From Nitrospinaceae bacterium (GTDB taxonomy: Bacteria > Nitrospinota > Nitrospinia > Nitrospinales > Nitrospinaceae), in NCBI GenBank assembly GCA_029261395.1, contig JAJDBJ010000058.1:1-64000 (forward strand): a DNA stretch of 64,000 nt, written 5' to 3'. The notes beneath the pieces are model-generated. The model was not told where the DNA came from. It made no database searches and worked only from the letters and a program-made list of their open reading frames with translations. The stretch's first letter is position 1, and each line of letters begins with the position of its first letter. Positions 9,980 to 19,612 of the stretch are shown here, one piece after another. Both the position numbers and the translations under genes were made by a program.

Positions 9980-12163
9980 TTACTTTTTCCCCAACCCGGA
10001 AAATTTAAAAATATCGGACATGGCGTTCAGGAAATTACCTTGTTCCTGCGACTGCATGTCCTTTATTTTTTTCTCTTCATTGAAAATATTGAGACGAATT
10101 TCAGGCGGGCGCCCCAACAAATTATAAAGCGCATGGGACGTATGCACCGGTGGGTGACAGGTTCCCTCTTTACAAACGTAAGCCGTCGGCTGATTCGACA
10201 CAGGGCCGCGCCCCTCCGCCCATGGAATCCACTTTACAGTTTCCTCTCCCTGATACACGACTACCATTTGATTGGGACGGTAATCGCGGTAAAGAGTCTC
10301 CAGCATTTTCTGATACTCCTTATCCTCCTTCGGACCGGAGAGTACAATTTCCACCGGGGACGATTCCATAAAATCCATCGCGGCCAGCAGGGCGGTGTAG
10401 GCGGCGGGACGTTGTGCCATATCGCCCTGAAACGCCCGGACCGTTTGCCGCCCCTTCTCCTCAAACAATGGATTGCCGGTCAACCGCCCCAACCGCAATA
10501 AGGTCAAAGCGGCAACGGCATTGGCGGAAGGCATGGCATCGTCCATCGAATTTTTGAGACGCGCGATCAACGATTCATGATCGTTGGCAGTCATAAAAAA
10601 TCCGCCCTCCTTCTCATCCCAGAACTGATTGATCATTGATTCAGCTAGCGCCTGAGCCTTCTCCAGCCAATGCGATTCAAACGACGCCTCATAAAGAGAG
10701 ACCAGTGCTTCCAGTAAATAAGCGTAGTCCTCCAGACACCCCTTGAACCGCGCCTGGCCATCCTTATAAACCCGCAGGAGAGAACCCTCCTGCCACAAGT
10801 TTTTCCAAATGAAGTCGGCGCAGGTCGTGGCACGTTGCAGATACAACTCTTTGCGAAACACGATAAAACCTTTGGTCAGAGCAGAAATCATCAATCCATT
10901 CCAACCCGCCAGAATTTTTTCGTCGCGGTGCGGCGGGGGTCTTTTATTCCGCATTTCCAGCAGAGATTTCCTGGCATTTTTGATGATGTGTCCGACTTCA
11001 AAAATAGGCATCCCGGCTTCTTCAGCCGTTTTTTCCATATCCTGTATGACACGAAGGACATTGCGCCGCTCCAATTGTCCAGAGGGAGTAACTCCATACA
11101 TCCTCGCAAAAACCTGCGCGTGGCGCGGACCCAATAGATCCAGAACCTCTTTCAACTCCCAAGTGAAATAAACTCCCTCCCGGCCTTCGGTATCGGCGTC
11201 CTGGCTGGTAAAAAATGCACCTTCGGGGGAAGTCATCTCCCGATCCACATATTCAAAAATTTCTTCCGGGATGGTTCGATAAATATCCTGCTGAGTGGCC
11301 TGGAACGCATCCAGATACAGCCGGGCCATGAGAGCACTATCGCACAACATTTTCTCAAAATGCGGCACCCGCCATTCCCGGTCCGTCGAATACCGATGGA
11401 ACCCGCCGCCCAACTGGTCGTACATGCCGCCCTCGGCCATGTGAGTCAGGCTCTTGTCCACCATCATCAATACATCATTGTTCTCCGAATGCACCCAGTG
11501 CCGGAGAAGCAGAGCGTACAGCATGGGTTCCGGAAATTTCATGCCCGCCCCGAACCCGCCACAGGACTCATCGAATTTTTCGGTTAACAATTGGATAGCA
11601 TCCTGGATCAATGTTTGAGCTGAGTTTTCCTGGGCGACTGCGGGAATATTTCGCGTATTGATCTTCTGAATAATTTCACCGGATCGGCTCTGCACCTGCT
11701 CTTTTTGATCTCGGTATTGTTCGTGGGCATGCTGGAGCACTTCACCGAAGCCCGGTTGGTGATTACCCGGAACCGGTGGGAAATACGTCCCGCCAAAATA
11801 AGGTTTCTGTTCCGGAGTCAGAAACAGGTTCAAGGGCCAACCGCCCTGACCATTCATCGCGATCAGGGCGTTCATGTAAATCGCATCGATTTCCGGCCGC
11901 TCTTCCCGATCCACCTTGATATTGATGAACTTCTCGTTCATCTGGCGAGCCAGCTCCGCGTTGTCAAAACATTCATGGGACATGACATGGCACCAGTGGC
12001 AGGCCGAGTATCCGATACTCAGGAAAATCGGTTTGTCCTCACGTTTGGCCCTGTCGAGTGCTTCCGGACCCCAGGCATACCAATCCACCGGTTGATGGGA
12101 GTGCTGGAGCAAGTAAGGACTGGTTTCCTGTGACAGCCGGTTGGTCTTTTCGGATGGTGCCAT
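9980..12163 (-). CDS. YyaL-type thioredoxin-domain protein (DUF255 / spermatogenesis-associated 20 family)
   Basis: This is a 727-aa protein. Residues 1-170 form a thioredoxin-like DUF255 domain with the CxxC in SACHWCHVM, followed by ECFDNAELARQMNEKF. The remaining part is an (alpha/alpha)6 barrel like N-acylglucosamine 2-epimerases and cellobiose epimerases (for example GGFHRYSTDREWRVPHFEKM, LAGWNGLMISAL, MPSANAVAAL). The family is widespread and its reaction is not established. No signal peptide is visible, so it is cytoplasmic. It converges closely on the His-rich lipoprotein gene (10 bp apart). Confidence 0.9.
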   Translation of the reverse strand: MAPSEKTNRLSQETSPYLLQHSHQPVDWYAWGPEALDRAKREDKPIFLSIGYSACHWCHVMSHECFDNAELARQMNEKFINIKVDREERPEIDAIYMNALIAMNGQGGWPLNLFLTPEQKPYFGGTYFPPVPGNHQPGFGEVLQHAHEQYRDQKEQVQSRSGEIIQKINTRNIPAVAQENSAQTLIQDAIQLLTEKFDESCGGFGAGMKFPEPMLYALLLRHWVHSENNDVLMMVDKSLTHMAEGGMYDQLGGGFHRYSTDREWRVPHFEKMLCDSALMARLYLDAFQATQQDIYRTIPEEIFEYVDREMTSPEGAFFTSQDADTEGREGVYFTWELKEVLDLLGPRHAQVFARMYGVTPSGQLERRNVLRVIQDMEKTAEEAGMPIFEVGHIIKNARKSLLEMRNKRPPPHRDEKILAGWNGLMISALTKGFIVFRKELYLQRATTCADFIWKNLWQEGSLLRVYKDGQARFKGCLEDYAYLLEALVSLYEASFESHWLEKAQALAESMINQFWDEKEGGFFMTANDHESLIARLKNSMDDAMPSANAVAALTLLRLGRLTGNPLFEEKGRQTVRAFQGDMAQRPAAYTALLAAMDFMESSPVEIVLSGPKEDKEYQKMLETLYRDYRPNQMVVVYQGEETVKWIPWAEGRGPVSNQPTAYVCKEGTCHPPVHTSHALYNLLGRPPEIRLNIFNEEKKIKDMQSQEQGNFLNAMSDIFKFSGLGKK

Positions 12164-12290
12164 AAGCGGGGAACCCTTAATTAAAGTTTTGCTTTAGATA
12201 TGGATTCCCAAAGCATACAGAATATGGCGGAATGAATAAAGTTTTTATTCAAAAAGGAGGGAACTACCGAACAGGGACGACGAGGGAGGG

Positions 12291-13241
12291 TTATTCGTCA
12301 ATCAGAATTTCACGGCGCTGGTTATAAAAATCGCGGAGGCTTATATAGGGATCGATGGCACCTTCTTTCAACGCCTTGATATCTTCGATGTAGAACGAGG
12401 TCTCATTGACCATCTGCTCGGCAGTGACGCCGGCACCAGTGGCAAAATCAGGTACCAACCAGAACAAGGGATTCAGCAAGGCGTCTACTGCCCGGCCCAC
12501 GCCATCCCTGATGGAGGATGGCCCCAGCAAAGGAAGCACCAGATAGGGCCCTGATGGAATTCCGTAAAACCCCAAAACCTGGCCAAAATCCTCATCGACC
12601 GGCTTGATATCGAACCCTTCATTGGCAACATCCACCATACACAAGAATCCCAAGGTGCAATTGATCAGAACCCTGCTGACCACCCGGCCCGATTCTTCAA
12701 ATTTAAACTGAAGCAGACTGCTGACCAACCGGATGGGAAAGGTGATCGTATAATAGAGATTGCGGATCATGATCCTGAAATTTTCCGCCAGCAGGTCTTT
12801 GTAGGTCTGTGCCACCGGTCGCAAAAAGTATTCGTAAAAGTGATCGTTGAACGCATAAACCGGTCGATTGTACCATCTCTCTAAAGGGTCCGGTATGTTG
12901 GCAATTTCTTTTTCTTCATCCGCAAAAGGATCATCCTCTTCAAAATCGGATTCGTTCTCCGCATCATCTCCAAAGGGATCACCCTCTTCAATGGCTTCGT
13001 CAGAATAAGGGTCAATTGCAGGTGGACTGGCCAGCGCATCGGCTTGAGCCTGTTGAGAACTTTGGGAAATATCTTGAGAATCGAACACCACCTCGCCCTG
13101 GGAATTGAATTGGAGAGCGGCTAAAACTTCAGGAGGGCCTGAAAAATAGGCGGCAAACGACGAAGTCGGAAAAGCCAAAAGACCGAGAATCAGACAATAG
13201 AAAGAGAATCGTTTTACCTGCTGGCAACAGGGTTCTTTCAT
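12291..13241 (-). CDS. mlaA: MlaA-family outer-membrane phospholipid-transport protein
   Basis: MlaA removes phospholipids from the outer leaflet and hands them to the Mla pathway. Family motifs are DPLERWYNRPVYAFND, DFGQVLGFYG and GPYLVLPLLGPSSIRDGVGR. I take the ATG at 13241, with GAGG 12 nt upstream; the open frame reaches 13265. The signal peptide (FYCLILGLLAFPTSSFAA) has an AXA-type site rather than a lipobox, unlike the E. coli lipoprotein. Between signal and core lies an unusual acidic stretch of about 50 residues rich in Asp, Glu and Pro. Other mla genes are not in the window. Confidence 0.88.
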   Translation of the reverse strand: MKEPCCQQVKRFSFYCLILGLLAFPTSSFAAYFSGPPEVLAALQFNSQGEVVFDSQDISQSSQQAQADALASPPAIDPYSDEAIEEGDPFGDDAENESDFEEDDPFADEEKEIANIPDPLERWYNRPVYAFNDHFYEYFLRPVAQTYKDLLAENFRIMIRNLYYTITFPIRLVSSLLQFKFEESGRVVSRVLINCTLGFLCMVDVANEGFDIKPVDEDFGQVLGFYGIPSGPYLVLPLLGPSSIRDGVGRAVDALLNPLFWLVPDFATGAGVTAEQMVNETSFYIEDIKALKEGAIDPYISLRDFYNQRREILIDE

Positions 13242-13299
13242 GCTGGCGGTAGCCTCGAGAATCATAGGAGATTGCTATTCAGGAAAACTCTGGGTCAGT

Positions 13300-13323
13300 A
13301 AAAAAGGCCCCAAAAAAATGGGG
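13300..13323 (-). terminator. Terminator after the TPR gene
   Basis: On the minus strand CCCCA-(T6/7)-TGGGG is followed by CC and six T. It separates the TPR gene (ending at 13423) from mlaA. Confidence 0.5.
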
Positions 13324-13422
13324 ATATTGAGTAGTCGATTGAATTGGGGAATCGTTACATAAAAATAAATAAAGCATTTAAAAGCGCAATATTAGTCTAA
13401 CAGAAGGCTTTTGGGTTGGCAA

Positions 13423-14160
13423 TCAGTGAGGCTCCGGGCTGGCTTCGGATAACCGTTTGAGAGAACCCTCGGCAATGATTATTTTATTCTTGCGGGCGCG
13501 GGCGACGACTTCCCAAGCTTGTTGATATTGGCCCTTGTGGAAGTGGGCATCGACCAGAACTCCATAGGCCGGTCCGTTGAACGGGTTATGCGACAGGGAC
13601 TCTTCAAGTTTTTTGATGGCTTCGTCGTATTTTTTGAGATTGTTCAAGGCCGATCCCCAGGAAGCATAGGCTCTGCTATTTTCGGGATCCAGAAGAAGCG
13701 CATTTTCAAACTTATCGATCGCTTTCTCATTTTTACCCTCAACCAATAAAGCCAATCCCCAGAAATAATAGTTTTTGGTTTGATTGGGATCCAACCGGGA
13801 AGACTGGTCGAATTTTTCATAAGCTCCCTTCATGTTCCCGGACTTCGCCAGGGAAAACCCCCACAACGTATGAGCCTCGGCGTTCTTGGGATTCATACCA
13901 GCGGCTCTGGAAGCCGTTTCTGCTGCCTGATCATATTTCCCAAGAGTGTTCAATTCCCTGACTTCTCCCATCAACTTCTCGAACTGAATCTTCAACTCCT
14001 GGTGTTTCTTATTTTCTTCAACTCTTCGTTCCTTCTCTTCGATATCTCCCTGGCGTTGCACATCAATATCCTGCATCCGGTTTTTGGCCGACAGGTAGAC
14101 AAACGCCACAAAGACACAAATACAACAAAGAACCCAAACGACTTTAAATTTACGGGGCAT
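13423..14160 (-). CDS. Membrane-anchored TPR protein
   Basis: This is a 245-aa protein with an N-terminal membrane anchor (VVWVLCCICVFVAFVYLSA, about residues 7-25) and a charged coiled-coil-like stretch (30-75). Four to five tetratricopeptide repeats follow (AEAHTLWGFSLAKSGNMKGA, NYYFWGLALLVEGKNEKAI, SRAYASWGSALNNLKKYDEA). Orientation rules suggest the TPR part is periplasmic. It probably scaffolds other proteins. It is the last gene of a three-gene set with the spermidine-synthase-like and FGE-like proteins, both also likely membrane or periplasmic. Confidence 0.8.
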   Translation of the reverse strand: MPRKFKVVWVLCCICVFVAFVYLSAKNRMQDIDVQRQGDIEEKERRVEENKKHQELKIQFEKLMGEVRELNTLGKYDQAAETASRAAGMNPKNAEAHTLWGFSLAKSGNMKGAYEKFDQSSRLDPNQTKNYYFWGLALLVEGKNEKAIDKFENALLLDPENSRAYASWGSALNNLKKYDEAIKKLEESLSHNPFNGPAYGVLVDAHFHKGQYQQAWEVVARARKNKIIIAEGSLKRLSEASPEPH

Positions 14161-14248
14161 TATTTTCGTCTCAAAAGTTTCATAAAATTAGCTTCAGAAG
14201 TATACAGACAACCGCAACCGGTATCAAAGTTTCTTTATTAGCCGTCAG

Positions 14249-17083
14249 TCAGGAGTTAGATTTTTGAAGAGCCAAACTCAATAGCCGGGTGACGTCGGAA
14301 TCATAGGGCAACCATTCGCCCACCTTTTTTAAAACCACCACTGCCTGATCCGGGCGGTTGGTCTGCAGGTAAAGCCTGGCGAGGGAAAGGGATCCGAAAA
14401 CATAATAAGGGTTGATCTCCAGAGTCTTGCGATAGGACTGCTCCGCCTTTTCAAACTCCTGCACGACGGAGTACACGTTACCGAGATTCAAATGAGTCAG
14501 GATGTGGTCCGGCTCCTGCTCCAGGATTTTCAGATACAGATCAGCGGCTCGCTCATAAGCCTGCCGGCTTACCGCCGCCACCGCTTCATCCAGATACTGA
14601 TCGATGCGGGCTTTGCGCTTGATCTCTTTTACCTGAATCTCGGAACGCTCCAAAGTCCCGATATTTCCCAGCACCACCCTCCTCTCTTCTTCGCTCAATT
14701 CGTCAAATCGCAAAAGCGACGGCATCACCTGAAAGTGAGGGGTGATCTGGCGGACGATCACCTGCCGTTCATCCTTATAAATATATTCGGGCGCACCGAA
14801 CTCCAACAGGGAGTTATCATCTGTATGAATGGGAGCACCCTCACTGAATTTTTTCAACTCATCCTGATTCATGACCAGCAATCCCATCAAGTCGCGGACA
14901 CTCGATATCCCCAGCCGCTTCAACTCCCTTCCGCGAACCGGATCCTCCAGCAATCGTTTGACTTGTTCATAGGGCAACGAGTAAGGCTGGTGAGAGCCGA
15001 TCAACAGATAGTCGTCCCCGACAATGGACTCCCACATGGTGACATTGGGAAATACGGAAAGGAACGCGCGGGAGATGGACTTGAAACTCTCCGGCGACAT
15101 ATTGGTGTGCATCCAGATGCACATGATTCCACCCGGTTTCAATCGGGTATCCGCCAACTCGTAAAAATCCCGGGTGAACAACGCTCCTATCCCGGAAATC
15201 CAGGGATTAGAGGGTTCGGAAATGATAACGTCATATTTTTTATCCGTGAGTGTGATGTGATTCCGGCCGTCTTCCAGAATGACGCGTACCCGGGGATCGT
15301 CCAGCGCACGATGATTGAACGGATCAAAAAACCGACTGCCTTCAACCACCGTGGAAGAGATTTCCACCAGGTCAATATCTTTCGCCGGGAATTGTTCCAC
15401 CGCTCCCAGGGTCACCCCGCTCCCCTGCCCCACGACCAGAACGCTCTCCGGATTTTTACTGAAAAACATCGGGAGATAACCGGACAACAATTGCGTGCGC
15501 ATGTCCATCGCCAGTGAAGCGTCGGTCTTGCCATTCACCCGCAAAAAGATGTTGCCGTCAATGGACAATTCGGTGGTCACCGTGGTGTGCAACCCCTCTT
15601 TGTAAAAGAGAATTTTATTTTTATGTTGGAGGGCACCCTCCAACTCACCAATCCGGTACGGCATGAATGAGCCGCTGGAAATAACGGCTTTATCCCAAGA
15701 GTCAATACCGCGTGCACCCAGGACCCAGATCAACAGCAAACCCGGCAACACATAAGTTTTCAGATTGATGTGTAGGCTGGAGGTGTAGAGCAAAGTGATC
15801 CCCAGGATGATATTGACGAACACCGCCCAGAGAATCGTGTTTTGCACTCCCAGGATGGGAATCAATAGAAACCCGCCAATCAAAGAACCGAGAATCGTCC
15901 CCACGGTATTGAATGCGTACGCGGTTCCTACATGATGTCCCAGCGTCTTGAGATTACGCGCCACCAGCCGCACCACCACCGGAAACTGGGCACCCATCAG
16001 AAACGTGGGAATAAAGATCAGCGTAAGAATAATTAAAAAATTCGACCATTGGATTAAAGAAAAATCGAGGCCCCAGTTCAGGTACACCCAGCGGTTGACC
16101 AAAGGGACTTTCCCAAAGAAGGGCAAGGCCGCCAGAGCGGACAAGCCGATGCCCACCTGAAGCCAGCCGAATACTTTTTTCAAATCCTCAAAACGCCCAA
16201 CGATCCGGGAGAACACCAGCGTCCCAAATGCCAGCCCCAGAATGAAGGCGGTCAGAATCAAACTGAACGCATACACCGACGATCCCAACAGCAGGGAAAA
16301 AATACGGGTCCACGCCACCTGGTAAATCAACGACGCGATGCCGGTCACACAAAATCCGCCGAGGATCAAAATCACTTCCGGGGTATAAAACCGGGATTCT
16401 TGTTCCGAAGGGGGCAGTGTCTCTGCCAAATGGGTATGGGACCATTGACTGCGAAAGAAAATCAAGATGACTGAAGCGAGACCGAGGTTGAGACCTGCCG
16501 CAATCCAAATAGTGGTGCTCACACCATAAAGCTTCATGAACACAAATGCGCTGGTCAAGGCTCCCGCCACTGCTCCAAAAGTGTTCACGGCGTATAGGGT
16601 GCCGACATCCCGACCGATGACTTCCGGTTTCCCTGAAATGAATTTCCCCAAAATCGGCAAGGTTGCCCCCATCAGCGAAGCCGGGACCAGGAGAATCGCC
16701 CCGCATACCAGGAATCGGAAAAAACTGGTCAGTGTGTAGGATTGCTGGAAATTGGAATAGATCCACTGGAAGAACGGCAGGGAGGCGTCAATGAAGTGGG
16801 GAACAAGAAAACAGTAAATACCGATCGCGCCTTCGAGCAAAGCATAAATCAAAAGTGGTTTGCCCCCGCGATCGATCAACCTTCCGCCGAAAAAACTGCC
16901 GAGGGCGAGGCCCCCCATAAAGGTGGTGAGTACGGTAGATACGGAATAATGCGTGTTGCCGAGGACAAGGGTGAGCAGACGGGTCCACACCACTTCATAA
17001 ATAAGACCGGTGGCACCAGAAACGAAGAAAAAAATTAAAACCCAAATGCGAAAATAGGAGCGGCTCAAATGAGACTGTTCCAA
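14249..17083 (-). CDS. Polytopic membrane protein with spermidine-synthase-like domain and TPR tail
   Basis: This is a 944-aa fusion. Residues about 1-470 hold twelve to fourteen hydrophobic segments in two similar halves (FVSGATGLIYEVVWTRLL and FCVTGIASLIYQVAWTRIF both begin a repeat), an MFS-like layout. Residues 540-760 form a SAM-dependent methyltransferase/spermidine-synthase fold (VLVVGQGSGVTLGA, then VEISSTVV, DDPRVRVILEDGRNH and ISEPSNPWISG). The last 130 residues contain three TPRs. Such 'fused MFS/spermidine synthase' proteins are widespread, but their product is mostly unknown. It follows the FGE-like gene by 9 bp, so co-transcription is nearly certain. Confidence 0.85.
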   Translation of the reverse strand: MEQSHLSRSYFRIWVLIFFFVSGATGLIYEVVWTRLLTLVLGNTHYSVSTVLTTFMGGLALGSFFGGRLIDRGGKPLLIYALLEGAIGIYCFLVPHFIDASLPFFQWIYSNFQQSYTLTSFFRFLVCGAILLVPASLMGATLPILGKFISGKPEVIGRDVGTLYAVNTFGAVAGALTSAFVFMKLYGVSTTIWIAAGLNLGLASVILIFFRSQWSHTHLAETLPPSEQESRFYTPEVILILGGFCVTGIASLIYQVAWTRIFSLLLGSSVYAFSLILTAFILGLAFGTLVFSRIVGRFEDLKKVFGWLQVGIGLSALAALPFFGKVPLVNRWVYLNWGLDFSLIQWSNFLIILTLIFIPTFLMGAQFPVVVRLVARNLKTLGHHVGTAYAFNTVGTILGSLIGGFLLIPILGVQNTILWAVFVNIILGITLLYTSSLHINLKTYVLPGLLLIWVLGARGIDSWDKAVISSGSFMPYRIGELEGALQHKNKILFYKEGLHTTVTTELSIDGNIFLRVNGKTDASLAMDMRTQLLSGYLPMFFSKNPESVLVVGQGSGVTLGAVEQFPAKDIDLVEISSTVVEGSRFFDPFNHRALDDPRVRVILEDGRNHITLTDKKYDVIISEPSNPWISGIGALFTRDFYELADTRLKPGGIMCIWMHTNMSPESFKSISRAFLSVFPNVTMWESIVGDDYLLIGSHQPYSLPYEQVKRLLEDPVRGRELKRLGISSVRDLMGLLVMNQDELKKFSEGAPIHTDDNSLLEFGAPEYIYKDERQVIVRQITPHFQVMPSLLRFDELSEEERRVVLGNIGTLERSEIQVKEIKRKARIDQYLDEAVAAVSRQAYERAADLYLKILEQEPDHILTHLNLGNVYSVVQEFEKAEQSYRKTLEINPYYVFGSLSLARLYLQTNRPDQAVVVLKKVGEWLPYDSDVTRLLSLALQKSNS

Positions 17084-17092
17084 AAGTTAGGG

Positions 17093-17998
17093 TTACTTGG
17101 TCTTGGAGTTCTTTTCGACCGATTTTCCACAGCGGAACCCGACAATACTGTCCTTGCGTCCGGGGGTAGCGGCGAACCGTTTGGCAGAGCGAATATCCAC
17201 TTTACGCGCGTCCCAGGAACCGCCACGAAATACCCGATTCTTGGTTTTTTCAGCGCCGGGAGGATTGAGCATCGGGGATTTCTGGTAATAGTTCTGATCA
17301 TACCAATCCTCCACCCATTCGGAAACGTTCCCGGACATATCATAAACCCCGTATACGCTCCGTCCCATGGGGAAACTTCCAACCGGGGCCATGTATTGAA
17401 ATCCGTCGGCGGTTCCCGAGATATTGGCGCGCTTGGGGAGAACATTATTCCCCCACGGATACACCAGGCCATGAGTGCCGCGTGCGGCTTTTTCCCATTC
17501 TGCTTCCTTGAGGAGACGCTTGCCCGCCCAGGTACAAAAATTAACCGCATCGCTCCAGGAAACCCCGACCACGGGATAACTGGGAGTTTTCAAAATATTA
17601 TGGTCCCCTTGAAAAAAAGGCACCTCCGGTTCTACATAATTGGCGGCGCGGCGGAACACGTTGTAGGATTCCACACTCACTTCGTACTTGTCTATGTAGA
17701 AGGCATCGATATAAATCTCCTGCTGGGGCTTTTCGTCAAATCCGCCGCTCTCCGATCCCCGCGTGAACACGCCCTCGGGAACCAGGATCATTTCCCGTCC
17801 ATCGTCGCCGACGATGGTTTCATAAATACTGAAATCGCGGTTATCTTCAATCGTCACCTGTTTAGTTTCCGCCTGCATTTTGCGGATATCCGCATCGTGA
17901 TCGATGGATTTTTTAATTTCCCAGACGATCACCAAAAGAAACACGATGGAAATAGCGAAGCAGAAGATCACGCCTATGACTAACTGTTTATTATTCAT
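17093..17998 (-). CDS. Formylglycine-generating-enzyme-like (SUMF1 fold) protein, membrane-anchored
   Basis: It has an N-terminal membrane segment (VIGVIFCFAISIVFLLVIVW, residues 7-26), a charged stalk and a SUMF1/FGE-sulfatase domain from about residue 65. Fold hallmarks are MILVPEGVFTRGS, PVVGVSWSDAVNFCTWAGKR, RLLKEAEWEKAARG, YPWGN, GVYDMSGNVSEWVEDW, RVFRGGSWDARKVDIRSAKR and VGFRCG. The paired active-site Cys of true formylglycine-generating enzymes is not present in the RGGSW segment, so sulfatase activation is unlikely. It is the first gene of the operon that continues with the membrane spermidine-synthase-like protein. Confidence 0.85.
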   Translation of the reverse strand: MNNKQLVIGVIFCFAISIVFLLVIVWEIKKSIDHDADIRKMQAETKQVTIEDNRDFSIYETIVGDDGREMILVPEGVFTRGSESGGFDEKPQQEIYIDAFYIDKYEVSVESYNVFRRAANYVEPEVPFFQGDHNILKTPSYPVVGVSWSDAVNFCTWAGKRLLKEAEWEKAARGTHGLVYPWGNNVLPKRANISGTADGFQYMAPVGSFPMGRSVYGVYDMSGNVSEWVEDWYDQNYYQKSPMLNPPGAEKTKNRVFRGGSWDARKVDIRSAKRFAATPGRKDSIVGFRCGKSVEKNSKTK

Positions 17999-18043
17999 AT
18001 TTTTATATGTTTAAAGGAGATAAAAGGCTAAACTGGATAAGTG

Positions 18044-18071
18044 ATTATAGTTTAACATGATTGGAAAGCAA
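18044..18071 (-). promoter_or_regulatory. Promoter of the FGE-like operon
   Basis: On the minus strand TTGCTT (18066-18071) and a perfect TATAAT (18044-18049) are 16 bp apart. They lie about 46 bp before the start of the FGE-like gene. Confidence 0.5.
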
Positions 18072-18086
18072 TCCTAAACGATACGA

Positions 18087-18875
18087 ATGAAAGACCTCCT
18101 CGCCGCTAAAGAAGCCGCCCTCTCCTGGTTGAAACCCGTCAACCGGGAAATCCTCAATTGGTTCCAGAAAGAGATTACCGTACAACAAAAAGCGGACCAA
18201 AGTCCAGTCACCATTGCCGATCAAAGGGCCGAGGAAATGTTGCGCAAAAAAATTCACCGGTACTTCCCGGATCATGGAATCATCGGGGAAGAATTCGGAG
18301 AGATGGACGCCTCCAGAGAATGGGTGTGGACGGTCGACCCGATTGACGGCACCCGCTCCTTTATCCAGGGCCTGCCACTGTTTGCCACGCTCCTCTCCCT
18401 GCTCCACAAAGGCGAGCCTGTGATGGGCATCATCTCCCTGCCTGCGTTGGGAGAAACGGTATGGGCCGTGAAAGACAAAGGCACTTATTCGGGAGACCGC
18501 CGACTCCATGTTTCCTCCCACTCGAAAATAAAAGATTCGGTTCTGGCGACGGCGGACCTGTACTGTTTTCGCGAAAAAAAACAGCTCCGATTCTGGAGTC
18601 AATTGCATTCCCAAGCCAAGCTGGTGAGGACCTACCCCGATGCGTTCGGACACCTGATGGCCATTCGGGGATCGGTCGATGCCATGGTGGACCCCTGGGC
18701 TTACATCTGGGATTTCGCACCCTGCAAAATCATGGTTCAGGAAGCCGGAGGGGCTTTCATTAATTTCACGGGGAATAAAAGTAGCATCAACGAAGGGTCC
18801 GCGCTGGTGGGAAACACCAAATTGGTGAAAGCGCTTCAAAAATCGATTCAAACCACCAACACTAAAAAAGGTTAG
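18087..18875 (+). CDS. hisN: Inositol-monophosphatase family enzyme, probably histidinol-phosphatase HisN
   Basis: This is a metal-dependent phosphatase of 262 aa. Metal-binding motifs are complete: IIGEEFGE, DPIDGTRSFI (the D-x-x-D-G-T core) and WDFAPCKIMVQEAGG. The family includes inositol-1-phosphatase, histidinol-phosphatase and PAP phosphatase. The sequence SFIQGLPLFATLL and the WAYIWDFAP form resemble HisN, which would supply the step before histidinol. HisC is encoded 14 kb away at 33198. Specificity is inferred, not proven. The ribosome site is weak. It converges with the DUF2203 gene, 14 bp apart. Confidence 0.75.
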   Translation: MKDLLAAKEAALSWLKPVNREILNWFQKEITVQQKADQSPVTIADQRAEEMLRKKIHRYFPDHGIIGEEFGEMDASREWVWTVDPIDGTRSFIQGLPLFATLLSLLHKGEPVMGIISLPALGETVWAVKDKGTYSGDRRLHVSSHSKIKDSVLATADLYCFREKKQLRFWSQLHSQAKLVRTYPDAFGHLMAIRGSVDAMVDPWAYIWDFAPCKIMVQEAGGAFINFTGNKSSINEGSALVGNTKLVKALQKSIQTTNTKKG

Positions 18876-18889
18876 CGCGTCTTTACGCA

Positions 18890-19267
18890 CTAAATCGGTT
18901 GACGTCCCGCAAACCCGGTATCCAGATCATGCCAGAACCGGATTTCCTGCTCAGGAACTTTCCAACATAGGTAAACCTCTCGATCATCCCGGATAGACGG
19001 GAAATCCACCAACCCCATTTCAATTCCTTTTAGAACACAGCCCTTATTTTCGAAGTTCTTGGTAATCTGATTGGCCTTTAACGCCACATTTAAATAATCC
19101 GTCCCGTAAGCACTGCCCCCACCGTATTCGGCCTTGGAGCGGGCTTTTTGAATATCCGGGAAACCTTTGTGCATGAGTGCATATAATTCCTGCAACCGGG
19201 GAATCCAATCGTTCAATTCGGGAATCAGAGCGTTGGCTTCTTCAACGGTAAAGTACTTTTTTGCCAT
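18890..19267 (-). CDS. DUF2203 family protein
   Basis: This is a small cytoplasmic protein of 125 aa from the preferred ATG at 19267. The open frame continues to 19324, but homologues begin near KKYFTVEEANALIPEL, as here. The family hallmarks are that N-terminus, a helical middle and the ending with KGIEMGLVDFPSIRDDREVYLCWKVPE and IRFWHDLDTGFAGR. The function of DUF2203 is unknown. It converges on the hisN-like gene and has its own upstream region of about 400 bp shared with the divergent exported-protein gene. Confidence 0.85.
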   Translation of the reverse strand: MAKKYFTVEEANALIPELNDWIPRLQELYALMHKGFPDIQKARSKAEYGGGSAYGTDYLNVALKANQITKNFENKGCVLKGIEMGLVDFPSIRDDREVYLCWKVPEQEIRFWHDLDTGFAGRQPI

Positions 19268-19502
19268 GGAAACTCTTTCTGAAACGTGATTTTCTGAAAA
19301 GGGTTTAAAATCGCAATCATACATGGGAACTCCATAAATTCAAACGGCTTCTGGGAAAATTTTTAAATTTAAAAAATTCAATATGTTAATCTGATTTCGG
19401 GCTTCTTTCCTGAAAAACGACCGAAATCCCTTCAAGACCCGTAAATTACTGAAAATCCCATATGTTCAAATGATTAGCCTCAGATAAATCAAAGTTTTTC
19501 TA

Positions 19503-19529
19503 TTGACAAATCGCCCATAAAACTATAAA
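19503..19529 (+). promoter_or_regulatory. Promoter candidate for the small exported protein
   Basis: A perfect TTGACA (19503-19508) is followed 15 bp later by TATAAA (19524-19529), or 16 bp later by ATAAAT. It would give a leader of about 165 nt before the ATG at 19704. Confidence 0.5.
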
Positions 19530-19612
19530 TTCGCGTGCAAGACACCTCAGAATGTCTTCAAAAATGGCCGCTTAGAAAATAGCGTTGCGAGCCTGATACT
19601 GTCGGAATTTAG

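Noticed and set aside
12234-12250. GAATAAA-GTT-TTTATTC hairpin after yyaL promoter region
   Set aside because: Entirely AT stem, too weak for a terminator, and no other sign of function.
14492-15517. 341-codon plus-strand frame inside the spermidine-synthase-like gene
   Set aside because: The minus-strand gene has clear methyltransferase motifs and TPRs, so the plus frame is a shadow.
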